A DNA stretch of 64,000 nucleotides from Chrysomallon squamiferum (GCA_012295275.1 CM022669.1:13274172-13338171), one strand, 5' to 3'; counted from the stretch's first letter, positions 26,815-39,049 are shown. Program-made: numbers and translations. Notes: a model not told the origin generated them from the letters alone.

Positions 26815-28264
26815 ATGTCCGATACATCTCCAGAACAAACAAATGTTATGCTCAGTCCAAGAGTGCGGGGGTTGTATCGGAAAGGCGGTGGTTATATAAA
26901 CCGATACAAATTTCAGAGAGAACGTCTTAGAGCATTGCAGAATATTGACGATGAAGCCATTCCAACAGAGAATACGTTTCATCGGACAAATTTACCCAAA
27001 GTAAGAGTGCATTTCAGTTTAAATTCATATTAATAATAAAAGTTGATGACGATAATATTATAAGAAATTACGTTCGAAATGTGACTTCAGTTGCTTTCCG
27101 ACAGAAATTAATTGTATAATATTGACATATGCATAATGTTATTGTAATTGTTGTTATTATTATTGTTATTTTTGTTGTTGTGAAATTAAAAAAAAATAAT
27201 AAGGAAATAAAATAGCAGTAATAGTTGACGAGACCATTAATAAATCAGTGCAACCGTTTGTTTGGGTCAGGCTTGAGAAAAATAAAATAAAACTATAAGT
27301 CACATAGAGGTACCTGATATGCATAAAACATATGACACTGTGACTTTAATGCCGATTAATGCAAACTGCAATCGAGAATTAAAAAAAAAACAAAAAACAT
27401 TATCGACTGACAACGAAATACGCGAAGTCTCTAATAGCAACATGAAATTAAATAAATGTTAAACGCTAACTTCTTTCAGAATTACCTGTGTATAATCCTA
27501 CTTAGCTACGTTAATATTTAAACTGCTTCAGCGGAACCGACGTCTCGATCGCTGTATGGAGTTAATGTTTGAGTGACTATAATCACTGAAATAAGTTTAC
27601 TGGCTAATTGTTACGGGTGGAAAAGGTTTTGCATATGTTAATGTCATCGCCAGTTCATTCAGTAACAAAAAGCTGTTTAGATAATTTAGTTGTTATTTTT
27701 TTTTAGCTCTGAGTGTTAAATAACGCGTTTTTTTTGTGTGTGTGTTTTTTTTCTGTGTTTTTTCCCCCGTATTTCACTATTAACATCCGAATGAAGCATC
27801 ATTGTAGATAAAACAGTGTTAGCGAAATTAGTAAAACCATGTTTTCTAAATTTGCTTATAATAAAAAAAAAATCACTCAAGTGGAAAAATAAGAAAAAAA
27901 AAAAAAAAAAGAAAGAAAGAAAAGGAAGGAAAGAAAATGTAGAGTAGTTTGTCTTTTATTACAAAAAGTATTAAACTGCATAACTGTGACAGTCACTTAA
28001 TTTGGAGAAACTATTGTTGCCTGATATTTCACAATTAACTGGAATCGACTGTAAATGTTTTAGCTGCCACAGTCACAGCCACAGCCTATAGAGAGGGAAT
28101 CATCAAACTTGTCATCTGCCAGCAGCAGATCCATAGAAACCATAAAACTTCCATCTGTTCCAAGTAACACTAAAGTGGGGCAGTATATAAAGAACCACCC
28201 TCCAATGAGAAGTTTTCATGTCAAGGTGAGCACAAAAATGTATCCCAGACTAACATAATAAAAT

Positions 28265-28303
<39 letters not shown>

Positions 28304-29478
28304 AGAGAGGCACACATATATATACACACAGAGACGAACGTACTGAATGTAAAGTAAATCTAGTGATATTCGTGTTTCTTAATCTGCATACGCAGTGCAA
28401 ACCAGTATGCAAAAAGACTGCGTTTCCTTACTTTATGTCCAGTTTCTGTGCTAGTATAGAGTGGGGGATATTTATTTTCTACCTTTGTCAAGTTTCTAGC
28501 AATTAAAATTAATTAATTTCTTTTCTATGAATATAGAATCTACATAAAGCAGGATGTGCAAATCTGTAACTTGTAAATTTATGAAAATCATCAGATTTTT
28601 TTTTTTAAGCCCATTGAAGCTTCTATTGTCTTCCTTCCAAATCTAAATCTCACGGAATTTACTGTACTTTCAGTTCCCAAAAATAATTTGCATCATTGAC
28701 GGACTCAGCCATATAAACACAACACTAAAAATACACACCCACCCACAAAGAAAGGCACGCACACCACATACACATATAAATTCAATACAAAACTATCAGT
28801 GATTTCAAAGAAATATTACCTGAAACTCACTCAATTCACTAAATAAACAAGTATATGTATATGTGTATATTTCAGCTATATCCTGACCATTATTCTCGGA
28901 TTGCAAGATCTTTACCAAGCCTACCTTCTATACCAGGTTCGCCTCACATTCTCCAAACCGGCGCATCACCATCTCCCGTGGCTGAGCCTCCACAAGCTCC
29001 TGTTCTTACTAAACCGGTTCTCATACCCAGCAAACACAGATTCGAGGTCATCGCATTTCAAAAGACAATTCATCAAGAAAAAGCAGATCCACAAACTTTG
29101 CTTCCAGGTAAAGACAAAAAGAAAACTAATTACCACCTGGATACAATTCCACCTTCTCCGTTAATCGCCGAAGCAGACGACAAGCCAGTGATTCAAAAGT
29201 TGTATCGGGAGAAGGCAGTGAACAACTTGAGGCCTTCGCTAGCCACGAAACCTCCAGCATCAAGGCCGCGACGTCGATTTCGAAATAGTCGTTTTAGTGA
29301 TTCAAAGAGTGACGGAGATATCCACATAAAGAAGAAATGGAAAGATCACTGCGGTTGTTTAAGATGCCAAATGATCAAACGCCAGTGGCAAGAAGGAGAT
29401 GAACTTTACAAGGTTTGGGGTAATTATCCGTGTCATCATGTCGACCCTGCAGCAATGGCCGATGATGATGATGATTAG
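26815..29478 (+). CDS. Unrecognised three-exon gene, 316 aa, basic with C-terminal Cys/His cluster
   Basis: Exons 26815-27000, 28064-28225 and 28876-29478 are all phase 0 with good GTAAGA/GTGAGC donors and TTTTAG/TTTCAG acceptors. The start is ATG at 26815 (MSDTSPEQTNVMLSPRV), with an in-frame TGA at 26791-26793 just upstream. I do not recognise the protein. Exon 1 is basic (RGLYRKGGGYINRYKFQRER). Exon 2 is Ser/Pro/Gln-rich, ending HPPMRSFHVK. Exon 3 has a Ser/Pro segment (SLPSLPSIPGSP), then HRFEVIAFQKTIHQEK, then a basic stretch ending RPRRRFRNSRFS. A Cys/His cluster DHCGCLRCQMIKRQW...YPCHHVDP could bind metal, and the end is acidic (poly-Asp). No signal peptide or membrane helix is seen. 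Three phase-matched exons with coherent codons argue that it is real. Function unknown. Confidence 0.75.
28268..28310. repeat. (AC)n(AG)n microsatellite
   Basis: AC units followed by AG units in intron 2 of the unrecognised gene, about 40 bp after the exon 2 donor. Confidence 0.95.
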
Positions 29479-29841
29479 AGACAATTTGGAAAATACATAA
29501 AATTTTTTAAATTATTATTTCAGCTATTTAAAACAAAATAGTTGTGGATTATCAAATAATTTCTATCTTTCAATCTCCCCCCCCACCATCCCAAAGAATT
29601 ACATTGAAAGATAGATATTTATAGAACTTTATGATCGAAGAATATTCATTTATTTTCATCAGAATATCGTATTTGAAACAACAGTTATTTTAGAATACTT
29701 CTCACCAACAAAATTAAAATTAAAAATAACATACTGAAAAGGGTATGCTTAAACGGTTGAGTGTAAATGAATTTAAACATTGATTTCTAATCTATTTTGA
29801 TGCGCTTGTTTTATTTAGCAGAAACAAGTATCGAAATAAAA

Positions 29842-29876
<35 letters not shown>

Positions 29877-30542
29877 GAATAATAATAATAAATAAATAAC
29901 CTAAAACTGTTCATTTGTTTTACCGCTGATACAAAATACATTTGAAAGAAACGTTATTAATGTCGAAAACATCACCAAATCTATTAACACCCTGAAGATA
30001 AAATAAATTTAAAAATCCGCGAAGACACGAATTTTTTATTTTATTTATTAAGGTATTTTGAATATGTTAGGCCTTCTACATTAAAAATTATTATCATCTA
30101 CGTAAAACAAATGAATAAATAATATGCCTTTGTGATTTGTGCGCCTTTATAATTCGTTTCCGTTTGTATAAAGATCTCCCGCTTTCTCACTTTATTAACG
30201 TTTTAATTAATTATTTGTTTGTTTATTTATTGTTAATAATGTACAACTGATTAACATTAAACTTTTCTTTTTTGAAACGGATGTAAGCTTTTATTAACAG
30301 TTAAGCGTTTTTGTGGAAAAACGAACGTGCCCACTTTCAAGGATTTCACCAGATATCATTGTTTCTTCAGATACCTGTTTTAATTTTTGTTTGTTTTGTT
30401 TGTGATAATTTATTTATGATTGTAAATAAAAAGATTTATAATACTAACTGTAATTTTTTAAATACATATAACGTGGGGGAAAAAAATGGTTTACTTGTGA
30501 AACTGTTTTGTACAAACACATATACACGCATATCCAAAAAGC

Positions 30543-30622
<80 letters not shown>

Positions 30623-32144
30623 ATTATGAAAAAGAAAAATACATTCTGCAAAGGTTTTCTGTCTCATTTTCGTTTATTTACATGAACGTTCCCGACAAGA
30701 ATTTTATTATTATTATTATTTTTTATTACTGATACATCATTACATGGTAAGAACACAAAATTTATACCAGATAACATACATAAGAATTTGGTGTAAAATA
30801 TTTATATTTGATATATATTATTATTTTATTTCTTCTTCTTCTCCTAATATTTGTTGAAACTCAGTTTAACCATCTGGAAGCTATAATGTTATTCTAACAA
30901 TTTCGAACATTAAGGTCCGTTAAAAACGTACAATGCACAATGCACATTTAAATCAAATTAAAACAAACAAAAAAATTAATGTATTGTCCATAATTATGTG
31001 TTTTAAAGAGACAAGAAAATTGAGGAGGTGTCAATTAGTCATTTATTTATGTCAAAAGATTATTATCTGTCTGAAAATAGCAGTACCAATATACAATGTA
31101 AATAAAAATACATTTTATAATTATTTTATTTTTACTATATATTTATTTATTTATTACTATTATTATTACTATTTTTATTTTTTTTATTTATTTCCCCAAA
31201 AACTGTTTTAACTATTATTCGTGCATGTTAGTGACAACATTTAACAAAAATACAATACAGTTTTTTCTGCAACTGGTATATTATGGCTATCTGTGTTTCA
31301 AAACAAGAAAACAGAATTTTTTAAGCAAAACACATACATATTTGCATTGATTGTTGTGTCATTTTTAATATCAGTTTTATATATTATATTATATTATATT
31401 AGTAACACATTATAAATATCTGATCAAATAACAAAAAAAAAGAGAATAGTCTAATGACCAGATAGTCCAAATCATTATATTCTTATTGATTTTAAAAAAA
31501 AAATTTTTTTTTATTATATTCAGCATTATTTTCTTTATAATAAAATATATTTCACCTTAAAAGTTATGGTAACTTCTCTTCTCTCAAATTCTGAGCACAT
31601 GTCTCTCAGAACTGAATGAAACAGAATTAAATAATGTAGTATATTACATAAAAAATTAATGTTATGTACCAGCATAAATGTAACAAATAAACAGGTTAAT
31701 TAGAATTAGAAGACATTAGAAAATCAATAGTACATAGGTCTGCTTGAAAACCCCGATTTAACATAGACATTAATAAAGATAAAAAAGAAAAGTGAATGCA
31801 GAATAAAATATATACACATCTCCACTTCTCTAAAGCTAATTTCCATACCAGCGAATGTAAAACTGTTTCTTTGAAAAGAAAATTTTAGTACCGATGCTCA
31901 TTTTTATACAGATACTAAATATTTTTGAAAGATAAAAATATATCCAGTATCAGCTTCTTACATTATCATAGTTATTTCAAATACAAGTGTTGGTGTTGTT
32001 TATGGTTTTTTAAAATGTTTGTTTTGTATGTAACATATATTAACGTACTGTAATTAAATCCATTTTTGATTATTTAATGAGCATTACATCAATTAGCTTT
32101 TAAAGTGATAATTTTTTTTTTCCATATGACAGCTAAACGCTCAT
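29479..32144. other. Convergent intergenic interval with microsatellites
   Basis: About 2.7 kb between the ends of the unrecognised gene and CCDC122. It holds an (AAT)n tract at about 29847-29893, a 74-bp (GA)n tract at 30546-30619, and (ATT)-rich stretches near 30707-30727 and 31150-31190. Frames across the GA tract are repeat artefacts. No gene recognised. Confidence 0.6.
30546..30619. repeat. (GA)n microsatellite, ~37 units
   Basis: An uninterrupted purine GA/CT tract of about 74 bp. Confidence 0.98.
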
Positions 32145-33633
32145 TTACTCATTCAGTCTGTTTGTATGTTCTTCCACTGATTTCTGTAACTGTTCACGTT
32201 GGTCTGACCACTGTCGATGCCGCAGCTGTTGTTCTTTTACTTGCCTCTTCAGTCGTGTTAACTGTGCAGCATTCCTCTTCTTGAATTTAAAATAAAAATA
32301 AAAATGATAATAATAATAATAATAATAATGAAACAGAACAACAACAAAAAGAACAACCAAAGAACCAACAACAATGAAAAAAAAAAAAAACTAGTGATAA
32401 TAATAAATAAATATACATTAAAAGTTCTATAAGAAAAAGAAATAAACTTACATTTAAAACATTTGTAGCTATTTTAACTTTTTCTTGTTGCTCCAAAACA
32501 TTTTTTATCTGTAAAATTTTAAAAATCACAAGCTTACAGTAATTAAATCTTTAAAATATAATTTGCAATAATGTAACCTAGTTACAAATTTGTGATTATA
32601 TATTATAAATTAAAAGGATTTTGACAAAACTTGTTATTAAAAAGAATAAAATTCTTTATCTAGATTAAAAAATAAGTACAAAATAGAAATTTATTGTGCT
32701 AAATTCATATATTTACATGCATTCTATTTTTACATGCTTACATTTTGGATTACTTCATTTAGCTGTGTTTCAGTTTCTTTTATTTTCTCTCTGCTGCAGT
32801 TGATGGATTCAGACATTTTTTTACTAACAGAATCAGCACAACCTTTGTCAAATTCACAATCACGCTTTAATACATTTTCTGAAAAAAATACTTAATTATT
32901 AATTTTTTTTAAAGAAATAATTAAAAGACTGAGAAGCATTTTCAAAAATATCTAACAATTTTTAAAAAAGAATTTGTTGAATTTATAAACTTTTATAAAT
33001 ATTTAGCTTTAAATGCAAAAATTTAAAAAAATATTTGGCTGTGTATGTAACAGTTTTTAAAAATATTTTCTGCATTTATAACAGAATTTGCAAATATTTG
33101 ATTGAATATGTAACATTTAAAAAAAAATATTTGTTGCTTATGTAACAATTTAAAAAAATATTTGACTGCATATAAAACCCTCATTAAAACAATATTTGAC
33201 TGCATATATAGCAGTTTTTAAAAATATCTGGCTGCAAATATAACAATTTTAAAAAAATGCGAACTGATGAGTATGATTTAGTTATTATCAGTATGTATAT
33301 GAAGAACTTCTTTTTAAATGTTATAGATTATGTATAAAAATGTAAAAACAGTAACAAATTATATAATATTTCTACATAAAATGTTACTTCGGTTTTCAAG
33401 TTCAGTTAAGTGTTTTTCTATTTTATTCAGCTGCTGTTGTGCTGGTAATGTTTGCTCAAACTCAGAAACCTGCTGTTGGTAATCTTCCATTTTTATTTTA
33501 TATTCTTCATACTGTCTGTCAACAGAAATATTTTTGTATGAATGTTTTTAAGTGAAATGTGTACAACACAAATATATATTAAAAAGTAATAATAATAATA
33601 GTAACAATAATATATATATATATTAAAAAATAT

Positions 33634-33676
<43 letters not shown>

Positions 33677-35870
33677 TAATAAAATATCCAAAATATTATA
33701 GCTAAATTTGCATTACTATTTGAATTATTTATAAATATGATTAGCAGAATTTAAATATTAAAAATATTACACATACACCAAATTACAAATAAATATATAA
33801 AAGAATATTTCAAAAGAAATGCTAACAGTATGTTGTTGTTAGTATAAACCATTTTTTTCATGCTACTACTCAGTGTCGTTTAACTTTCACATTATAATAA
33901 TTGATATTATGTATGATTATAATATAAACAAATGAATATCAATAAATGTTTAACAAACTGTGTTTGTTCCTCAAGATCTTTCTTTTTAGTTTCAATGTCA
34001 TATTTTAATTGGTTTTGCTGATGAATCAGCTTGGAAATTTCTGCAAATTAAAAACTTTTGAAGTTTAAAATAAAAAAAATGGATTTGTTTCTAGTTCACT
34101 TTTATAATAAACTAAAAACAAAATAAATGTAAAAAGGTAAAATGCAGAAAATAATAAACTAAACATTTCTTGACTCAGTATGGTGTGTTAATGATAAGAC
34201 ATTAATTTTAGCAGACAAAACAGTCTCAAAAATTTAATTTAAATACTATGAAAGTGAAAAAGTATAAAATATAGATAGATAAAGATAGACAGATATATAG
34301 ATAGACAGATGTAGATATATAATCACACAAACACACAAATTCTTAAAATCTCATGAACAACTAATTATTTTTCAGTTTTCATCTCCTGTTATTCAATTTC
34401 AACAAATTCACTGATATTTATTTGTTAACTGGGAATAATTATAAACCTTTCTCAAGCTGTACAATCTGCTTTTTCTCTTCAACACTATGTTCCTCTATCA
34501 TACAAATTTTACGTGTCACTGTGGAAATCTCAGCATAAACTTCATCACACTTTTCCCTTTCTGAAATAATTTTTTATTCAGTGTATGAATTCATTGATGA
34601 GTCATGCAGAATAAATAAATAAATAAATAATGAGAGGAAGATTTTTTTAATTAATTAATTTTAACAAAATAATAATCAAAACAAAGAAAAAAAAAAAAAA
34701 AAAATAGCACAACAAGAGAAACCAAAATAATTTGAAAAAACACAAATAACGAGCATTAAAAAAACTTACCAATAAAGAGTTGATTCTACATAATATAAAT
34801 ATGAAAATGATGGTCATCATTAATATGATATTAATAATAAAGTATAATTATAATACAATCATGAAAGAGGTTTTAAACTTTATTTGGATATTCTTCATGA
34901 AAAGCTATTGAAAGGGCAATTATATTAAAGCCGTAGTTTAATTTATAAACTAATCCAGGAATTAATTATTCTAAAGATGCTTATAATTACAGACAATGAA
35001 GCAATACCATATTCAAAATTGTCATTATTTATTGGTGATGGACATACATACCTGAAGGGACTGTAAATATATTTCATGTTTCTGAATTTCATTGCTTTGT
35101 TCTTTTTGCATTTCTGCAACCTTGCTGACTTCCTGCGGAAGACTAAGCAGATTGTCAATAGCACCATCAAGTAATTTCGCTTCTATATCAGAAATACTTT
35201 CCTCAGTATTAGAGTTTTCTCAAAAATAAATATCAAACAAGATATTTTAATTTCAAATTTTGTTTCTGTTTGTCTTGACATTAACTGTAAGCAACACTTT
35301 TATATTCATCTAAAAATAAGAATAAATATCAGTGATATAAGATATTAAAAATTATCATATAGTAATACTTTCACTTTTTTATCTCTGAAATAACCTCTTT
35401 TTTTCTTGTTTCTTTTTTACAGTTATATTATAATAGTGAAGCTCTTCATACTCAAGGAACCTTAGAAAAAAGAAAACAAAGAAAAGAAAAGAATATATAT
35501 AAAAAAATAAAGAAAGAAAGAAAGAAAAACAGAATAAATTTTTGTATTGATAAATTTCAACATTAATACACTTTTTTCAAAATTAAATACCATTTAACAC
35601 CATTGCCGTTGAAGACATTCCCATTTTCTCTGATTGTGAAGCAGTAAATGAGTTTTGCGTGACTTCATTTTCAGCACTGTTGCACTGTAATCCACTTAAC
35701 TTTATGTTCTCTGGACAGGGTTGATTATTTATTACCACTGATGAACTTCTAGGGACATGTGTTGTATTTGGGATACAAACAGTTCTCTGCACTTTTGGTG
35801 GACTATTTAAAAAAAATTATATATCATATTAATGTATAATAATACATTTATTATTATTATTAATATTATT

Positions 35871-35914
<44 letters not shown>

Positions 35915-36461
35915 TTAGTTTGTTGGGTTTGGTTTTGAATATTATTTCTGGAAATGTCACATATTATATGTAGGCCTATTTAGTATCATATTTGTTTCTG
36001 AAGTATTATGATATCTTCTACAATTTCATATATTAATAACAAAGGACCATAAAATATTAGTTTAATGCAAATTTAAAAAGTTGAATACAGTAGATCATCG
36101 ATTTAACTAAAATAAAACAAAACAAAACAATACAATACAAATATAATTAAATAAATAATATATTAAAGAACGAAAGAAATTGTGTAAAATCCATTGTCTT
36201 CATTATCCATTCGATCGTTAATTACAAATAGTAATATGAACTATTGCAAAATGATTTTTGTCCAATCAAATATTTCAGAAAACATATAAGTTATAATTAA
36301 ATAAATTATAAAATAAATAACAAAATCAACTGATAAATAAAATCCAAATATTTATTGTAATACACAAAAAACAAAAACAGTAGTGAAAAAATTAATGAAC
36401 GCACCATTCTGCCAACTGAAGTCTGTAAATAAAGTTTTTACCTGCATAAATTGAGTTCCAT
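32145..36461 (-). CDS. CCDC122: Coiled-coil protein, CCDC122 homologue, 355 aa (10 exons)
   Basis: Exons 36461-36442, 35802-35591, 35218-35052, 34785-34770, 34560-34447, 34040-33959, 33515-33388, 32878-32742, 32508-32452 and 32279-32145. Phases match at every join, and the sum is 356 codons including TAA. The protein starts MELNLCSPPKVQRT, followed by a ~80-residue low-complexity leader. From about residue 85 it is nearly all coiled coil (LPQEVSKVAEMQKEQSNEI, LKYDIETKKKDLEEQ). It ends with KRNAAQLTRLKRQVKEQQL, HRQWSDQREQLQKS and HTNRLNE. The order and spacing of EKVA/QSxEI, FDIETxxxDxEE and KRLxxQV...RRQW match vertebrate CCDC122 (273 aa), whose function is poorly defined. The extra length is mainly at the N-terminus. 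The last acceptor (ATTCAAG) is weak. Assignment rests on visual motif colinearity. Confidence 0.75.
32960..33250. repeat. Degenerate ~40-bp tandem repeat in CCDC122 intron
   Basis: About six to seven imperfect copies of an AAATATTTGACTGCATAT-plus-AACAGTTTTTA unit between exons 8 and 7. Confidence 0.75.
34770..34785 (-). CDS. CCDC122: 16-nt microexon of the CCDC122-like gene
   Basis: ATGTAG acceptor, 16 coding bases (Asn-Gln-Leu-Phe-Ile plus one base), then a GTAAGT donor. The preceding exon ends in phase 0 and the next must be entered in phase 1 to stay open (EREKCDEVYAE). Only a 3n+1 exon bridges them, and this one fits with consensus sites. Confidence 0.7.
35876..35917. repeat. (TTTA)n microsatellite
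   Basis: About ten TTTA units in CCDC122 intron 1, some 75 bp upstream of exon 2 in transcript order. Confidence 0.9.
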
Positions 36462-37074
36462 ATTTATGATATTAACTGGGAAAATAATGTTAACTCATGT
36501 CTGATAATTTCCTCTTCACTGATAATTAATTATTATACTGAAATAAATAAATAAATAACAAAATTTTATACTATAAAACAGCACTAAAAGATAATATTTA
36601 TTACAGTAACGCCCCTTTGTTCGTCTACTTTGTGAAACAAATCTCTGGGAATCTTTCGCTCACAAGACAGTTTCCAGCTATCGAACGATTTTGTTTGCAA
36701 TAATAATATAGATTAAATTTAATTTAAAATTTACGAAATTACTAAATGACATTGATTGTAAAGCGAAGCATCGAGGAAAATATAAAAATAAAAGAAGTAT
36801 ATTACTGTGAATTATTGTGTCAATGAAATAATGTCAATCGGTTAACTTCGTATGTTTCCGTTTAACTGACACGCTTAGATTTAACTTGCTTTTATCTTCT
36901 AGTCACATGATGACACAGAAGACTTTGATAAATAAAACAGTGTGTTTACTTAAGGCAAAAAACTGTTTACAGTTAATTAATCAGTTTTCTACTGTTACTG
37001 GAACATAAATTAAATGGGAAACTATAAATGAGTATTTACGGAAGTTGATCGTGCCGGTTTGTGAATTCAGTATC
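36462..37074. promoter_or_regulatory. Compact bidirectional promoter interval, CCDC122 / CPQ
   Basis: 613 bp separate the two start codons, in opposite directions. Contains a short less AT-rich patch at about 36608-36680. No TATA-like element stands out from the AT background. No other features seen. Confidence 0.5.
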
Positions 37075-38481
37075 ATGAGTATGTTGTTAGTGGCGGCCCT
37101 CATAGTAAGTAACTTACGTATAACCGAATGCATCGGAGATATCGAATCCAGTAAATATGGATTTAAATATGAAATTAAAAATTACTCAAAAATCGCAAAT
37201 GATATTATAAAGCTTTCAATGTATGGCAAAGCTCAAAATCAGTCGTACGATAGGCTGGCAGCATTTGTTGATAAATTCGGAAGCAGACTGTCAGGGACCA
37301 GTGTCTTGGAACATTCCATAGATTATCTAATGAACTCGTTACGCAATGACGGTCTAGAAAATGTGCATGGTGAACCAGTTATGGTTCCTCGCTGGGTTCG
37401 TGGGAACGAATCTGCTGTCATGTTGTCACCAAGAATACATCAGATGTCTATATTAGGTCTTGGAAGTAGTATTGGAACGCCCCCAGGTGGTCTCACCGGT
37501 GAAGTTATTGTTGTGAAATCCTTTGACGAATTGCATAAAAGAGCTTCAGAAGTCAAAGGAAAGATTGTTGTCTACAATCAGGACTTTATTAACTACCCGA
37601 CCTCGGTGATATACAGAGAAAAGGGTGCTGTTGAAGCAGCTAGAGTTGGAGCAATTGCTTCCTTAATAAGAAGTGTGACAGATTTGTCAGTGTATAGTCC
37701 CCATACTGGAATACAGGATTATGCAAACGATGTGCGTAAAATTCCAACAGCCTGCATCACTGTTGAAGATGCAGAAATGATGCAGAGAATGGCTAAAAGA
37801 GGAAACAAAATCATTGTCCGCTTAAAAATGGACGCGAAAAATTTGAATCCAGTTATGTCCCGAAATACAGTAGCAGAAATCAAAGGCAGAACTCACCCTG
37901 AACAAATAGTTCTAGTCAGCGGCCACTTGGATAGCTGGGATGTCGGTCAAGGGGCTATGGATGATGGTGGAGGAGCTTTCATATCATGGCAAGCGCTTTC
38001 CTTGATTCGACAGCTGAATCTTAGACCAAGGAGAACACTAAGAGCTGTTTTCTGGACAGGAGAAGAGCAAGGTCACGTAGGAGGCAAGGCTTATTGGAAC
38101 GCGCACAGTCGTGACGTCAAAAATTACGATCTCGTTATGGAATCTGATGGAGGCACATTCACTCCTCTGGGACTGCAATTTTCGGGTAATAAGGACGCAA
38201 TCGCTGTGATGAAAGAGGTTCTCAGTTTGCTTGCACCAATTAATGCAACCACGCTGGTGTTTCCGTCAGATCCCGGCGACGTTGCTGATTTTGTTGATGC
38301 AGGGGTTCCAGGCGGTAGTTTGTATAACGATAATCGAAACTATTTCCATTTCCACCATACAAACGGTGATACCATGACTGTTCAAAATCCAATTGCTATG
38401 AACAAGGCGTCTGCTCTCTGGTCAGTAGTTGCCTATATTATTGCTGACATGGAAGAAATGTTACCAAGAGACAAAAGTTGA
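37075..38481 (+). CDS. CPQ: Carboxypeptidase Q (M28 metallopeptidase), 468 aa, intronless
   Basis: A single uninterrupted reading frame. ATG at 37075 is followed by a hydrophobic signal segment (MLLVAALIVSN). Residue spacing equals human CPQ with a constant offset of 6. First zinc ligand: H284 in SGHLDSWD. Bridging: D296 in AMDDGGG. General base: E330, with E331, in TGEEQG. Then D358 in ESDGG and H428 in HFHHTNGD. All catalytic and metal residues are present, so the product should be an active secreted or lysosomal dipeptidase releasing amino-acid residues from dipeptides (family knowledge). Length matches the family (472 aa in human). Unlike the multi-exon vertebrate gene, the coding region has no intron. 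No poly(A) tail or target-site duplication is obvious at the ends. The promoter is shared head-to-head with CCDC122. Confidence 0.95.
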   Translation: MSMLLVAALIVSNLRITECIGDIESSKYGFKYEIKNYSKIANDIIKLSMYGKAQNQSYDRLAAFVDKFGSRLSGTSVLEHSIDYLMNSLRNDGLENVHGEPVMVPRWVRGNESAVMLSPRIHQMSILGLGSSIGTPPGGLTGEVIVVKSFDELHKRASEVKGKIVVYNQDFINYPTSVIYREKGAVEAARVGAIASLIRSVTDLSVYSPHTGIQDYANDVRKIPTACITVEDAEMMQRMAKRGNKIIVRLKMDAKNLNPVMSRNTVAEIKGRTHPEQIVLVSGHLDSWDVGQGAMDDGGGAFISWQALSLIRQLNLRPRRTLRAVFWTGEEQGHVGGKAYWNAHSRDVKNYDLVMESDGGTFTPLGLQFSGNKDAIAVMKEVLSLLAPINATTLVFPSDPGDVADFVDAGVPGGSLYNDNRNYFHFHHTNGDTMTVQNPIAMNKASALWSVVAYIIADMEEMLPRDKS

Positions 38482-38662
38482 TCAGCTGTTTTATTACTGT
38501 TACGTGCCTTCAATCACAACTATAAATTGACTAATATAAGGACATAATATGTAAAGAAAATAACTGTTATTGTCTTACTGTAAACAAAATTATCACATGA
38601 AAATATGTGAAACCTTGCACCTGTGGATACAATATATTTTTCATTTATTATTAATTATTAAA

Positions 38663-38700
<38 letters not shown>

Positions 38701-38721
38701 TTTTTCTTCTGCTAACTAGTT

Positions 38722-38723
<2 letters not shown>

Positions 38724-38771
<48 letters not shown>
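38724..38771. repeat. (GA)n microsatellite
   Basis: About 24 GA units, 240 bp after the CPQ stop codon. Confidence 0.97.
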
Positions 38772-38774
<3 letters not shown>

Positions 38775-39049
38775 ATATGCATGTACAATATTTTTTTATT
38801 GATGATTACCAAAACTTCTTCCTCTCAAAAAAGTAAAGATTAATAACTGATTTTATTTGCTGAAATGCGTTTCAATTGCCTGACAAGCAAACGAGAAGGA
38901 AAACGCGTCCAGAAAAAGACGTAAATATTGTTTGCCTGTCTTTTGACTTAAATTCTATTAATTTAAAATGTATATGCCAAACGGGGCATTATTCAGGACA
39001 ATATGAAATGAATTTAATTATAAGTGCACACGTAAGCACGTAAATACAA

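Noticed and set aside
30311-30732. Frames encoding Arg-Glu or Leu-Ser repeats
   Set aside because: Translations of the (GA)n tract with no flanking conserved sequence.
35400-35462. Possible extra CCDC122 exon on the minus strand (reads FLEYEELHYYNITVKKK in one frame)
   Set aside because: Exon 2 ends in phase 1 and exon 3 enters in phase 1, so they join directly. Inserting this segment from its only AG acceptor puts it in a frame with a stop.
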